NCBI GenBank assembly: GCA_002314685.1 | Contig: DCHB01000080.1 | Coordinates: 1 to 64,000, forward strand | Direction of reading: 5' to 3' | Length of the DNA: 64,000 nucleotides | Origin: Clostridiales bacterium UBA1763 | Lineage (GTDB): Bacteria; Bacillota; Clostridia; Oscillospirales; Oscillospiraceae | In this document: positions 45,348 to 53,162 of the stretch, in pieces | Layout: every line of letters starts with the position of its first letter | Numbering within the stretch: position 1 is the stretch's first letter | The notes under the pieces: model-generated | What the model saw: only the letters and a program-made list of their open reading frames with translations | The model's database searches: none | What the model was told of the DNA's origin: nothing | Made by a program: the position numbers and the translations under genes

Positions 45348-45391
45348 GCAAAAAAATATGAACAAATAGTACAGTTAAACGCTTTTTTCTA

Positions 45392-45419
45392 TTGACATTC
45401 CATAACTTTGATATATAAT
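45392..45419 (+). promoter_or_regulatory. Strong SigA-type promoter for the SigH-like gene
   Basis: Consensus TTGACA (45392-45397) and TATAAT (45414-45419) are spaced by 16 nt; both hexamers are perfect. Confidence 0.85.
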
Positions 45420-45452
45420 ATAATAGAATTATTGGAATATATACTGATTTTT

Positions 45453-46082
45453 ATGGAAAATTACTCTAAATTAGATGACACAGCCTTACAACAGCTTGCC
45501 TCAAGCGGTGACAGGCTTGCCGAGGAAACTCTTGCAAAGCGTTATATGCGCCTTGTGCGTATGTGCGCGAGACCTCTTTTTCTCACTAACGGAGACAGCG
45601 AGGACCTTATTCAAGAGGGTATGCTCGGTTTGTTATCTGCAATAAGGCAGTTTAACCCTGAAAAAAACGCGGCGTTTAAGACCTATGCAGAGCATTGCAT
45701 AAAAAACAGATTATTCTCAGCGATAAAATCAGCGTCGAGCACCAAGCACTCATTGTTGAGTGACGGTGTCTCGTTAGATACACTCCTCTCGGACGAATCC
45801 CAGACCCAATTATTGGCTTATGCTGAATTGTTTCAGAAATCACCTGAAGAGCAGGTTTTGGCCAGAGAGAACAGAGAATACACAGAAGAGTTTTTCTTAT
45901 CCTTTTTTGCAAAGCTTTCAAAACTCGAGAAAATCGTTTTGAACAACTATCTAAAGGGCTTAAGCTATAAGGAAATAGCGCTTCTATGCAATAAAGATGA
46001 AAAAGCCATAGATAATGCAATTCAAAGGATAAGGCGCAAGCTGGCGCACAATCTCAAATCAGGCGATATCAGCAGAAGCTGA
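45453..46082 (+). CDS. sigH: Sigma-70 family factor, SigH (Spo0H)-like
   Basis: A 209-residue sigma factor with region 2 (LIQEGMLGLLSAIRQFNPEKNAAFKTYAEHCIKNRLFSAIKSA) and region 4 (LSKLEKIVLNNYLKGLSYKEIALLCNKDEKAIDNAIQRIRRKL). The sequence and length match B. subtilis SigH, which drives early sporulation genes, more than ECF or SigA types. The chosen ATG follows a perfect SigA promoter with a 26-nt leader and lacks a strong Shine-Dalgarno sequence, which may keep translation low. A SigH paralogue with another role is possible. Confidence 0.75.
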   Translation: MENYSKLDDTALQQLASSGDRLAEETLAKRYMRLVRMCARPLFLTNGDSEDLIQEGMLGLLSAIRQFNPEKNAAFKTYAEHCIKNRLFSAIKSASSTKHSLLSDGVSLDTLLSDESQTQLLAYAELFQKSPEEQVLARENREYTEEFFLSFFAKLSKLEKIVLNNYLKGLSYKEIALLCNKDEKAIDNAIQRIRRKLAHNLKSGDISRS

Positions 46083-46125
46083 CGCATATAAAAGCCGAAA
46101 GGCAAGTTAAAAGAGAGGATACAAA

Positions 46126-46404
46126 ATGTACGAAGACAAGACCTTAGTTTGCAAAGAATGTGGTCAGGAGTTCGTGTTCTCCGCAGGTGAGCAGGAGTTC
46201 TACGCAGAGCGTGGTTTCCAGAACGAGCCCCAGCGCTGCAAGGCATGCCGTGACGCTCGCAAGAACGCAGCTCGCGGTCCCCGTGAGTTCTTCACCGCAG
46301 TTTGCGCAGCATGCGGCGGCGAGGCAAAGGTTCCCTTTGAGCCCAAGTCCGATCGCCCTGTTTACTGCAGCGAGTGCTTTGCAAAGATGAAGGAAGAGGC
46401 CTGA
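46126..46404 (+). CDS. Zinc-ribbon protein (zf-trcl type)
   Basis: A 92-residue protein with four Cys pairs: CKECG, CKACR, CAACG and CSECF, forming two probable zinc ribbons of the zf-trcl family. Codon use is strongly biased (CGC, AAG and GCA-rich) compared with its neighbours, as for a highly expressed gene. AGAGAGGA precedes the ATG. No function is established; binding to RNA, DNA or a ribosome-associated role would fit. Confidence 0.82.
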   Translation: MYEDKTLVCKECGQEFVFSAGEQEFYAERGFQNEPQRCKACRDARKNAARGPREFFTAVCAACGGEAKVPFEPKSDRPVYCSECFAKMKEEA

Positions 46405-46428
46405 GGATTTATCCTGCAGGAATAGAGT

Positions 46429-46459
46429 GGGACGTCCTCACGACGTCCCTTTCTCTTTT
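46429..46459 (+). terminator. Intrinsic terminator after the zinc-ribbon gene
   Basis: A 7-bp core stem GGGACGT / ACGTCCC (46429-46435 with 46443-46449), then TTTCTCTTTT. Confidence 0.7.
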
Positions 46460-46489
46460 ACGAAAACTAATTAGATTGGAGATATAACA

Positions 46490-46708
46490 ATGGAATTGTT
46501 GAAAATTATGGACCTCGGCAGAGAGAGCATGATCTCCGAAATTCTTGAAGATTTCCCCGAAGCAATGCCCAAGTTCCAGGAGCTCGGAATGCATTGCCTC
46601 GGCTGTGCACTTGCTACCGCAGAAAGCCTTGAGCAGGCTTGTGCCGCACACGGCATAGACCCCGACGAATTCATAATCGAGCTTAAGGCCTATTTAATGG
46701 CACTGTAA
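46490..46708 (+). CDS. DUF1858 domain protein
   Basis: A 72-residue protein matching DUF1858: LLKIMDLGRES, LEDFPEAMPKFQELGMHCLGCALATAESLEQACAAHGID. The CLGC motif is typical and resembles the N-terminal domain of ScdA/RIC iron-sulphur repair proteins. Redox or iron-sulphur roles are suspected for the family, not proven. GGAG lies upstream of the ATG; a terminator follows. Confidence 0.88.
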   Translation: MELLKIMDLGRESMISEILEDFPEAMPKFQELGMHCLGCALATAESLEQACAAHGIDPDEFIIELKAYLMAL

Positions 46709-46723
46709 TTTAAGTTCATGTCA

Positions 46724-46749
46724 AAAAAGCCGGTCTTACCCGGCTTTTT
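46724..46749 (+). terminator. Intrinsic terminator after the DUF1858 gene
   Basis: A 10-bp stem AAAAAGCCGG / CCGGCTTTTT (46724-46733 with 46740-46749) with a T-rich end. Confidence 0.9.
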
Positions 46750-46766
46750 GACTTATTTGGTGATTT

Positions 46767-47465
46767 ATGAGCAACAGACTTGAATTGATAGCATCCTATG
46801 TTAATGACGGCATCGGCGTAGCCGATGTCGGTACAGACCATGCCTATATTCCCGTAATGCTTGTCAAAAGAGGCTACAAGGGCAATATTATCGGAACGGA
46901 TATAAACGAAGGACCCATACAAAAAGCCGTACAGAGCCTTGCTGAGGCTGAATGTGAGGATAGGGTACAGCTTATTCATTGTGACGGGCTTGACGGCTGT
47001 GACAGTGAGCTTATTGATACCATTATTATCGCGGGAATGGGCGGAGATACAATAACGGGTATTCTCGACAGAGCTGAGTGGTGCTCACGAAGCGACATGA
47101 AGCTGATTTTACAGCCCGTTACAAAGCCCGAAATTTTGCGATATTGGTTGTCGAATAACGATTTTCTTATTACTAATGAAACCTTTGTAGAGGAAAACGG
47201 TACGGTATATCAGATAATCTGCGCTAAGCCCGATAAAGCCGCAAAGTATTTGGATTCCGAGCTTTTTACCGGCAGATTTGAGCTCGTCTCTGCCGAGCCG
47301 CTTTATCCTAAGGTGCTGTCATTGCATATTAAGCGCTTTGAATCGGCTATCAGCGGACTTTCTAACGCCAACAGAGACGGCTTGGATGCATGGCTCGGAA
47401 TAATTAAAAATATGCTGTGTGAACTAAAGTCTTTCAGGGAGAAATTAAATGAAAATTGTAAATGA
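46767..47465 (+). CDS. trmK: tRNA (adenine-22-N1)-methyltransferase TrmK
   Basis: A 232-residue SAM methyltransferase. NRLELIASYV, GVADVGTDHAYIPVMLVKRG (SAM-binding) and TIIIAGMGGDTI are the family motifs. It methylates A22 of certain tRNAs. Its end overlaps the Nif3-family gene by 17 nt, the same pairing as trmK-yqfO in B. subtilis. Confidence 0.95.
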   Translation: MSNRLELIASYVNDGIGVADVGTDHAYIPVMLVKRGYKGNIIGTDINEGPIQKAVQSLAEAECEDRVQLIHCDGLDGCDSELIDTIIIAGMGGDTITGILDRAEWCSRSDMKLILQPVTKPEILRYWLSNNDFLITNETFVEENGTVYQIICAKPDKAAKYLDSELFTGRFELVSAEPLYPKVLSLHIKRFESAISGLSNANRDGLDAWLGIIKNMLCELKSFREKLNENCK

Positions 47466-48216
47466 TATTTTTTCGTTTCTCAACGAGCTCGCACCCGTTG
47501 AGCTGAAAATGGATTTTGACAATGTCGGAATTTTGGTCGGAAGTAAAAATACAGCGGTTTCCAAATGTCTTTTGGCGCTTGATATAACCGATGAGGTTAT
47601 ACAAGAGGCGATTGACACGGGCGTACAGCTTATAGTATCTCATCATCCCGTGATATTTAATGCCGTAAAGAGCATAACTGATGACAGCCTTGTCGGCAAA
47701 AAACTAATTAAGCTGATTAAAAACGACATTTCCGCCGTGTGTATGCACACAAATCTTGATATTGCCGAGGGCGGTGTAAACGACGCACTTATGTGTGCGT
47801 TAAACGCCGAAGCCATAGGTGCACTGGATGCTTCGGGCTGCGGCAGAGTAGGGGAGATTAAAGAGGAAACCGAGCTTTCGGATTTTCTTAAAATCTGTAA
47901 AACAGCATTAAACAGTAATGGCTTGCGTTATCATGATGCAGGTCTGCCCGTTAAGAAAATTGCCGTTATGGGCGGCTCGGGCGGTGATTGCATCGCTCTT
48001 GCAAAGGCTCTCGGCTGCGATACTTATGTTACCTCCGATATAAAATACAACGGCTTTTTGGATGCAAAGGAGCTTTGCATAAATCTAATAGATGCTGACC
48101 ATTATTGCACGGAAAATACGGTTATCCCCGTGCTGTATGAAAAGCTGTGCGCTCAGTTTGCAGATGTTGAATTTGTCATATCGGAAAAACACAGTCAGAC
48201 AGCCCGCTTTTATTAA
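47449..48216 (+). CDS. Nif3-like dinuclear metal center protein
   Basis: A 255-residue member of the Nif3/YqfO (DUF34) family. Metal-binding motifs are LIVSHHPVIFNAVKSI, VCMHTNLDIAEGGVND and DADHYCTE. It lacks the PII-like insertion of the longer YqfO form. The biochemical function is debated. It is coupled to trmK. Confidence 0.93.
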   Translation: MKIVNDIFSFLNELAPVELKMDFDNVGILVGSKNTAVSKCLLALDITDEVIQEAIDTGVQLIVSHHPVIFNAVKSITDDSLVGKKLIKLIKNDISAVCMHTNLDIAEGGVNDALMCALNAEAIGALDASGCGRVGEIKEETELSDFLKICKTALNSNGLRYHDAGLPVKKIAVMGGSGGDCIALAKALGCDTYVTSDIKYNGFLDAKELCINLIDADHYCTENTVIPVLYEKLCAQFADVEFVISEKHSQTARFY

Positions 48217-48220
48217 AACA

Positions 48221-48249
48221 GAATATTTAGCCTCCGCAGTTCATAGACT
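48221..48249 (+). promoter_or_regulatory. Candidate SigE-type promoter of spoIVA
   Basis: GAATATT (48221-48227) matches the SigE -35 consensus KMATATT exactly. CATAGACT (48242-48249) matches 7 of 8 positions of CATACAHT. The spacing is 14 nt. The start point falls near 48256, in the loop of the overlapping hairpin. Confidence 0.7.
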
Positions 48250-48280
48250 CGTACAAACGGTTTAACTGCGGAGGTTTTTT
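48231..48280 (+). terminator. Terminator-like hairpin overlapping the spoIVA promoter and RBS
   Basis: CCTCCGCAGTT (48231-48241) pairs perfectly with AACTGCGGAGG (48264-48274), followed by six T. GGAGG in the right arm is the spoIVA Shine-Dalgarno sequence, 6 nt before the ATG. Confidence 0.85.
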
Positions 48281-49759
48281 ATGAATAATCCCGATATTTA
48301 TAAGGATATATCTTTGAGAACAAACGGATCAATCATGCTCGGAGTCGTAGGTCCCGTTCGCACGGGAAAATCAACATTTATAAAGCGATTTATGGAGCTT
48401 CTCGTAATTCCGCATATAGAGGATGTATATGCAAGAGAGAGGGCGAAGGATGAGCTTCCGCAAAGCGGCTCAGGCAAAACAATAATGACATCCGAGCCGA
48501 AGTTTGTTCCCGAGGAAGCGGTACAGATTAGGCTATCCGACGATATAAGCTTTAGCGTCAGGTTGGTTGACTGCGTGGGTTATATGGTCAACGGCGCGGC
48601 AGGGCAGTTTGAGGACGGCAGTGAAAGAATGGTTGCAACGCCATGGTATGACCACGAAATCAGCATGACCGAGGCGGCAGAGTCGGGAACAAGCAAGGTT
48701 ATATGCGAGCATTCAACAATCGGACTTGTAATAACGACGGACGGCAGTATTTGCGATATTCCGAGAGAGGATTATATTCAGCCCGAAGAAAGGGTAATAA
48801 ATGAGCTTAAATCAATAGGGAAGCCCTTTGCAGTCTTAATAAACTGCAAGCAGCCGAATTCAGATTCGGCAAATGCTTTGAGAGAAAAGCTCAGTGAAAA
48901 ATATGAAATTCCCTGTATGTGCGTTAGTTGCACAATGTTAAATGAAGATGATATGAACAGTATTATGAGCGCTGTTCTCGGCGAATTTCCCATATCTGAG
49001 CTTGATATTTGGCTTCCGCCGTGGATAGATGCACTTGACGGCGATGTTAAGCTCAAGAACGATGTTTATGAAGGAATAATTGAAGCGTCTAAGGGAGCAT
49101 CGAGAATAAGCGATGTTACTTCGATGATATCAAAGCTCAATGAGCTTCAAACAATAGAAACAGCAAGCTTAAACAGCTCAAATCTCGGCAGTGGGGTAAT
49201 GAATATTGATGTCAAGTTACCCGATAAATTGTATTATGAGCTGATAAGCGAGGAGGCGGGGTGCGAAATTACAAATGACGGTGAGCTTATAGCCCTGCTG
49301 CAAAAAATGAGCAAGATAATGCGTGACTATAATCACATTAAAAAAGCTCTTGACGATGTAAGACAGACGGGCTACGGCATTGTATTGCCCGAGGCAGATG
49401 AGCTTGAATTTGACGAGCCCGAGATTGTAAAGCATTCGGGAAAATATGCCGTCAGACTAAAGGCGAAGGCGCCTGCAATACACATGCTGAGAACGGGCGT
49501 AGAAACAGAGATCAGCCCGTCAATCGGCGGAGAAAATGCCTCGGAGGAGATTATAAGCTTTCTTCTTCAGGGATATGACGGTGATATGAGCAAGCTGTGG
49601 GAATCAAATATTTTCGGCAGACCGCTGAACGAAATAGCGGAGGAGTCTATTATTGAAAGGCTTAATAATCTGCCTGTCAATTCAAGGGCGAAGCTTCAGG
49701 AAACCCTACAGAGAATAGTTAATGAGGGAAGGGGTACGCTTATTTGCCTTTTGCTCTGA
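48281..49759 (+). CDS. spoIVA: Stage IV sporulation protein A
   Basis: A 492-residue ATPase that polymerises on the forespore outer membrane and forms the base of the spore coat. The N-terminus has YKDISLRTNGSIMLGVVGPVRTGKST (Walker A in GPVRTGKST) and the TSEPKFVPEEAV and DCVGYMVNGA motifs. The SpoIVA-specific middle and C-terminal domains follow and end in GRGTLICLLL. Length matches B. subtilis SpoIVA. It is monocistronic with a sporulation-type promoter. Confidence 0.97.
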   Translation: MNNPDIYKDISLRTNGSIMLGVVGPVRTGKSTFIKRFMELLVIPHIEDVYARERAKDELPQSGSGKTIMTSEPKFVPEEAVQIRLSDDISFSVRLVDCVGYMVNGAAGQFEDGSERMVATPWYDHEISMTEAAESGTSKVICEHSTIGLVITTDGSICDIPREDYIQPEERVINELKSIGKPFAVLINCKQPNSDSANALREKLSEKYEIPCMCVSCTMLNEDDMNSIMSAVLGEFPISELDIWLPPWIDALDGDVKLKNDVYEGIIEASKGASRISDVTSMISKLNELQTIETASLNSSNLGSGVMNIDVKLPDKLYYELISEEAGCEITNDGELIALLQKMSKIMRDYNHIKKALDDVRQTGYGIVLPEADELEFDEPEIVKHSGKYAVRLKAKAPAIHMLRTGVETEISPSIGGENASEEIISFLLQGYDGDMSKLWESNIFGRPLNEIAEESIIERLNNLPVNSRAKLQETLQRIVNEGRGTLICLLL

Positions 49760-49778
49760 TTTTTGTGTCAAATTACAG

Positions 49779-49807
49779 TTGAAATTATAGCAAGCAAAGA
49801 CTATAAT
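49779..49807 (+). promoter_or_regulatory. SigA-type promoter for the aspartate aminotransferase gene
   Basis: TTGAAA (49779-49784) and TATAAT (49802-49807) are spaced by 17 nt. Confidence 0.75.
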
Positions 49808-49841
49808 CAACTTATATTTTACATTGTCGGAGATGAACAAC

Positions 49842-51029
49842 ATGAAAGCAGTATCCAGAACAGCGCAGGCGGTTCGCGCCTCAACAACCTTAGCGGTTGA
49901 CAGCTTGGCAAAACAGATGAAGGCTGACGGTCTTGATGTAGTCGGTTTCGGCACCGGCGAGCCCGATTTCAGAACTCCCGAGAATATAAATCAGGCGGGT
50001 ATCGAAGCAATTAACGCAGGAAAGACCAAATACACTCCTGCCGCAGGTATAATTCCTCTTCGCAAGGCTATAGCCGAACAGCTCAAGGCTGAGGGTCTTG
50101 ATTATGACTATACTCAGATAGTAATTGCAAGCGGTGCTAAGCACAGCCTATATATAGCTCTTTCGGCTATTACTAACCCGGGTGATGAAATTATCCTGCC
50201 CGCACCGTATTGGGTTAGCTATTATGAAATGATTAAAATGACAGGCGGCACACCCGTTATAGTCAATGCAGAGGAAAAGCAGGGCTTCAAAATTTCCGCT
50301 GAGCAGCTTGAAGCGGCAGTGACCGATAAAACAAAGTGCTTTATGCTCAACAATCCCTCAAATCCCACGGGTATGCTATATACAAAGGATGAGCTTAAGG
50401 CTATTGTTGACGTCTGCGTTAAATACGACCTCTATATAATTGCCGATGAAATTTATTACAAGCTCGTATATGACGGACTTGAGTTTACAAGCGTTGCTTC
50501 CTTCGGCGACGATGTCAAGGAGCGCACACTGCTCATTAACGGTGTATCGAAGTCCTATGCTATGACCGGCTGGAGAATAGGCTATTGCGCCTGCAATAAA
50601 CAGCTTGCAAAGATTATGAGCAATTTCCTCAGTCATTCAACGGGCGCACCCTCAACAATCAGTCAGTGGGCGGCAGTTGAGGCTATTACAGGCCCTCAGG
50701 ATACCATTGAGGATATGCGTAAGGCATTTTTGCAGCGCAGAGACTATATCGTTAAGCGCATGAACGAAATTGAAGGCGTAAGCTGTATTGTCCCTAACGG
50801 CGCATTTTATGTCATGATGAACATTGAAAAGCTCATAGGAAGAACTCTCGGCGGAAAGCTTATTGAAAATGATGATGATTTCGCCGTAGCCTTCCTTGAA
50901 AAGGCGCTTGTTGCAGTTGTGCCTTGCTCGGGCTTCGGTGCAAAGAATTTTGTTCGCTGGTCTTATGCCGCTTCAATGGAAAACATTGAAAAAGGTCTTA
51001 ACCGCCTTGAAAAATTCCTCAGCGAATGA
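49842..51029 (+). CDS. Aspartate aminotransferase (class I)
   Basis: A 395-residue PLP enzyme of the AspB type. FGTGEPDFRTPENI, NNPSNPTGMLY, IADEIYYKLVYD and the PLP lysine in GVSKSYAMTGWRIGY are present, and the C-terminal Arg in FVRWSYAASMENI. It exchanges aspartate and 2-oxoglutarate with oxaloacetate and glutamate. GGAG at 49829-49832 suits ATG 49842. No nearby gene fixes a special substrate. Confidence 0.93.
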   Translation: MKAVSRTAQAVRASTTLAVDSLAKQMKADGLDVVGFGTGEPDFRTPENINQAGIEAINAGKTKYTPAAGIIPLRKAIAEQLKAEGLDYDYTQIVIASGAKHSLYIALSAITNPGDEIILPAPYWVSYYEMIKMTGGTPVIVNAEEKQGFKISAEQLEAAVTDKTKCFMLNNPSNPTGMLYTKDELKAIVDVCVKYDLYIIADEIYYKLVYDGLEFTSVASFGDDVKERTLLINGVSKSYAMTGWRIGYCACNKQLAKIMSNFLSHSTGAPSTISQWAAVEAITGPQDTIEDMRKAFLQRRDYIVKRMNEIEGVSCIVPNGAFYVMMNIEKLIGRTLGGKLIENDDDFAVAFLEKALVAVVPCSGFGAKNFVRWSYAASMENIEKGLNRLEKFLSE

Positions 51030-51057
51030 TATAATAATCACCCCATTAACATAGCTT
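51029..51057 (+). promoter_or_regulatory. Weak candidate mother-cell-type promoter of cwlD
   Basis: CATAGCTT (51050-51057) fits a SigE-like -10 at 6 of 8 positions and occupies the loop of the overlapping hairpin. The -35 candidate ATATAAT (51029-51035) at 14 nt is poor. Confidence 0.35.
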
Positions 51058-51074
51058 GTTAGTGGGGTGATTTT
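51038..51074 (+). terminator. Terminator-like hairpin overlapping the cwlD RBS
   Basis: TCACCCCATTAAC (51038-51050) pairs with GTTAGTGGGGTGA (51058-51070) with one G-T pair, then TTTT and the GTG start of cwlD. GGGGTGA in the right arm is the only Shine-Dalgarno candidate. Confidence 0.8.
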
Positions 51075-51788
51075 GTGTTTATAACGATTGATATTAAGCG
51101 AGTTATTAAAATTACAGCCGTGTCTCTGCTTGCCGTTTTGCTTCTGCTTGGCATAAAAGCCGTTTCAGACCACGGCTTCATGGCTGCTATGAATAACAGC
51201 GATAAGCATACTCTTGTGCTTGATGCAGGTCACGGCGGCGTTGACGGCGGCGCAGTAGCAGTGTCGGGGGAAAAAGAAAGTGATATTAACCTCTCATTAG
51301 CATTGAAGGCGGAAATAATTGCAGATTTTTTAGGTGTTGAGACAGCTTTAACACGCACAGAAGATACCGATGGAGCTGAAAACGGTGAATACAGCGAGAG
51401 GGAAAATCTTATAAACCGAGTTGACACGGTTAATTCTGTTCAAAATGCAGTTTTAATAAGCATTCATCAGAATAAATTCCCGAGCAGTATTGTCAGCGGT
51501 GCGGAGGTAATGTATTCTGATAATATCCAAAGCAAACAGCTCGGCTTAATTACGCAGGATAATCTCGTTTCTGAGCTTGATAAAGAAAACCGCAGAGTTG
51601 CGAGAAAAGCTCCGACGGAGCTGTTGTTGACATCGTCCGTTTCATGTCCTGCCATACTCGTTGAATGCGGTTTTATGTCCAATCCCGATGAGGCAATAAA
51701 GCTTTCAAACGAGCAATATCAGACAAAAATAGCGACGGTTTTAATAGCCTCATATATTCAGTATATAAATCAGCTATCTTCAATATAG
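51075..51788 (+). CDS. cwlD: N-acetylmuramoyl-L-alanine amidase CwlD
   Basis: A 237-residue exported amidase_3 enzyme. One N-terminal membrane or signal segment (ITAVSLLAVLLLLGIKAV) is followed by the zinc motifs LDAGHGGVDGG, a Glu in the KESDINLSLALK region, SIHQNKFP and VECGFMSNPDEA. CwlD removes side peptides to allow muramic-delta-lactam formation in spore cortex. It starts at GTG directly after a hairpin. Identity as CwlD rests on length, architecture and spore context. Confidence 0.88.
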   Translation: MFITIDIKRVIKITAVSLLAVLLLLGIKAVSDHGFMAAMNNSDKHTLVLDAGHGGVDGGAVAVSGEKESDINLSLALKAEIIADFLGVETALTRTEDTDGAENGEYSERENLINRVDTVNSVQNAVLISIHQNKFPSSIVSGAEVMYSDNIQSKQLGLITQDNLVSELDKENRRVARKAPTELLLTSSVSCPAILVECGFMSNPDEAIKLSNEQYQTKIATVLIASYIQYINQLSSI

Positions 51789-51799
51789 GAGAGAAAAAC

Positions 51800-53161
51800 A
51801 TGAGACAAAAGACAGTGTTCTGCTGTTCGGAATGCGGCAATGAAACAGTAAAATGGAGTGGAAAATGTACCGCCTGCGGCGCGTGGGACAGTCTTGTCGA
51901 GGTAAAGCTCGACAATAACAAGGTAAAAGGCGTTTCAAAGAGTGCGTCATCCGTTAAAAAAGTTCCAAAGCTAATATCAGAGCTTGATACAGAGTCGGAA
52001 ATCAGATTTTCAACGGGTATAGGTGAGCTTGACAGAGTTTTAGGCGGCGGCGCAGTCAAAGGCTCGCTCGTGCTTGTCGGCGGTGCACCCGGTATAGGTA
52101 AATCAACACTGCTTTTACAGCTTTGCGGTCTTGTTGACGGCGGTCAGAAGATACTGTATGTGACGGGCGAGGAAAGCGAGAGACAGCTTAAAATGCGTGC
52201 TCAGCGTCTCGGCGTTGAAAAGGGCGATGTCTATGTGCTCGCCGAAACAGGCCTGTCCGATATAATGGAGACGGCGGAGTCACTTTCTCCCGATATAGTG
52301 ATAATTGACTCAATTCAAACAGTTTTTGACGCAGAGATTAGCTCAGCCCCGGGCAGTGTAAGTCAGGTCAGAGAGTGCACGATGTCCATTATGCGTCTTA
52401 CAAAGGAAAAAGGCTTTACAACCTTTGTAATAGGACACATAAATAAAGAAGGCAACATTGCAGGTCCTAAGGTGCTTGAACACATGGTTGATTGCGTTCT
52501 GTATTTCGAAGGGGAGAGGAGCACCTCTTTCAGAATATTGCGAGCAGGCAAAAACCGTTTTGGTTCAACTAATGAGATAGGCGTTTTTGAAATGGCTGAT
52601 ACCGGGCTTAAAGAGCTCAAAAACCCGTCGGAAATCCTGCTTTCGGGAAGACCCGATAACGCACCGGGTACCTGCGTAAGCTGTGTTATTGAAGGCTCGA
52701 GACCGATATTAGCGGAAATTCAAGCGCTTGTTGCTCCTGCGGCATACGGCTCAGGCAGAAGAAGCACAAACGGAATTGACTATAACAGAGCGACGCTTTT
52801 GATAGCGGTGCTTGAAAAGCGCGGCGGAATGGCGGTGTCGGCTTGCGATGCGTATATAAATGTTATAGGCGGTCTTGAGCTCGATGAGCCCGCAGCGGAC
52901 CTTGCCACAATGCTTGCAATCGCAAGCTCATTCAGAGACCTTCCGCTTGGCAGAGATTTAGCCGCTGTCGGCGAGGTTGGCTTATCCGGTGAAATCAGAA
53001 GCGTTAGCTCTCTTAATATGCGATTATCGGAGATTGCACGCCTTGGTTTTAAGCGTTGCGTGATACCTGCACATATAAAAGACGATATTAAGAAGCCTGA
53101 AGGCCTTGAGCTTATTTCAGTTAAGGATATCAGACAGGCAATAAAGGCTACATTAGGATGA
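51800..53161 (+). CDS. radA: DNA repair protein RadA
   Basis: A 453-residue RecA-like protein with an N-terminal C4 zinc finger (CSECGNETVKWSGKCTACGAW), Walker A GGAPGIGKSTLLLQ, the RadA-specific KNRFG motif, and a C-terminal Lon-like domain (RAAVGEVGLSGEIRSV region). It processes recombination intermediates and promotes branch migration. GGAG precedes the ATG. Confidence 0.96.
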   Translation: MRQKTVFCCSECGNETVKWSGKCTACGAWDSLVEVKLDNNKVKGVSKSASSVKKVPKLISELDTESEIRFSTGIGELDRVLGGGAVKGSLVLVGGAPGIGKSTLLLQLCGLVDGGQKILYVTGEESERQLKMRAQRLGVEKGDVYVLAETGLSDIMETAESLSPDIVIIDSIQTVFDAEISSAPGSVSQVRECTMSIMRLTKEKGFTTFVIGHINKEGNIAGPKVLEHMVDCVLYFEGERSTSFRILRAGKNRFGSTNEIGVFEMADTGLKELKNPSEILLSGRPDNAPGTCVSCVIEGSRPILAEIQALVAPAAYGSGRRSTNGIDYNRATLLIAVLEKRGGMAVSACDAYINVIGGLELDEPAADLATMLAIASSFRDLPLGRDLAAVGEVGLSGEIRSVSSLNMRLSEIARLGFKRCVIPAHIKDDIKKPEGLELISVKDIRQAIKATLG

Positions 53162-53162
53162 T

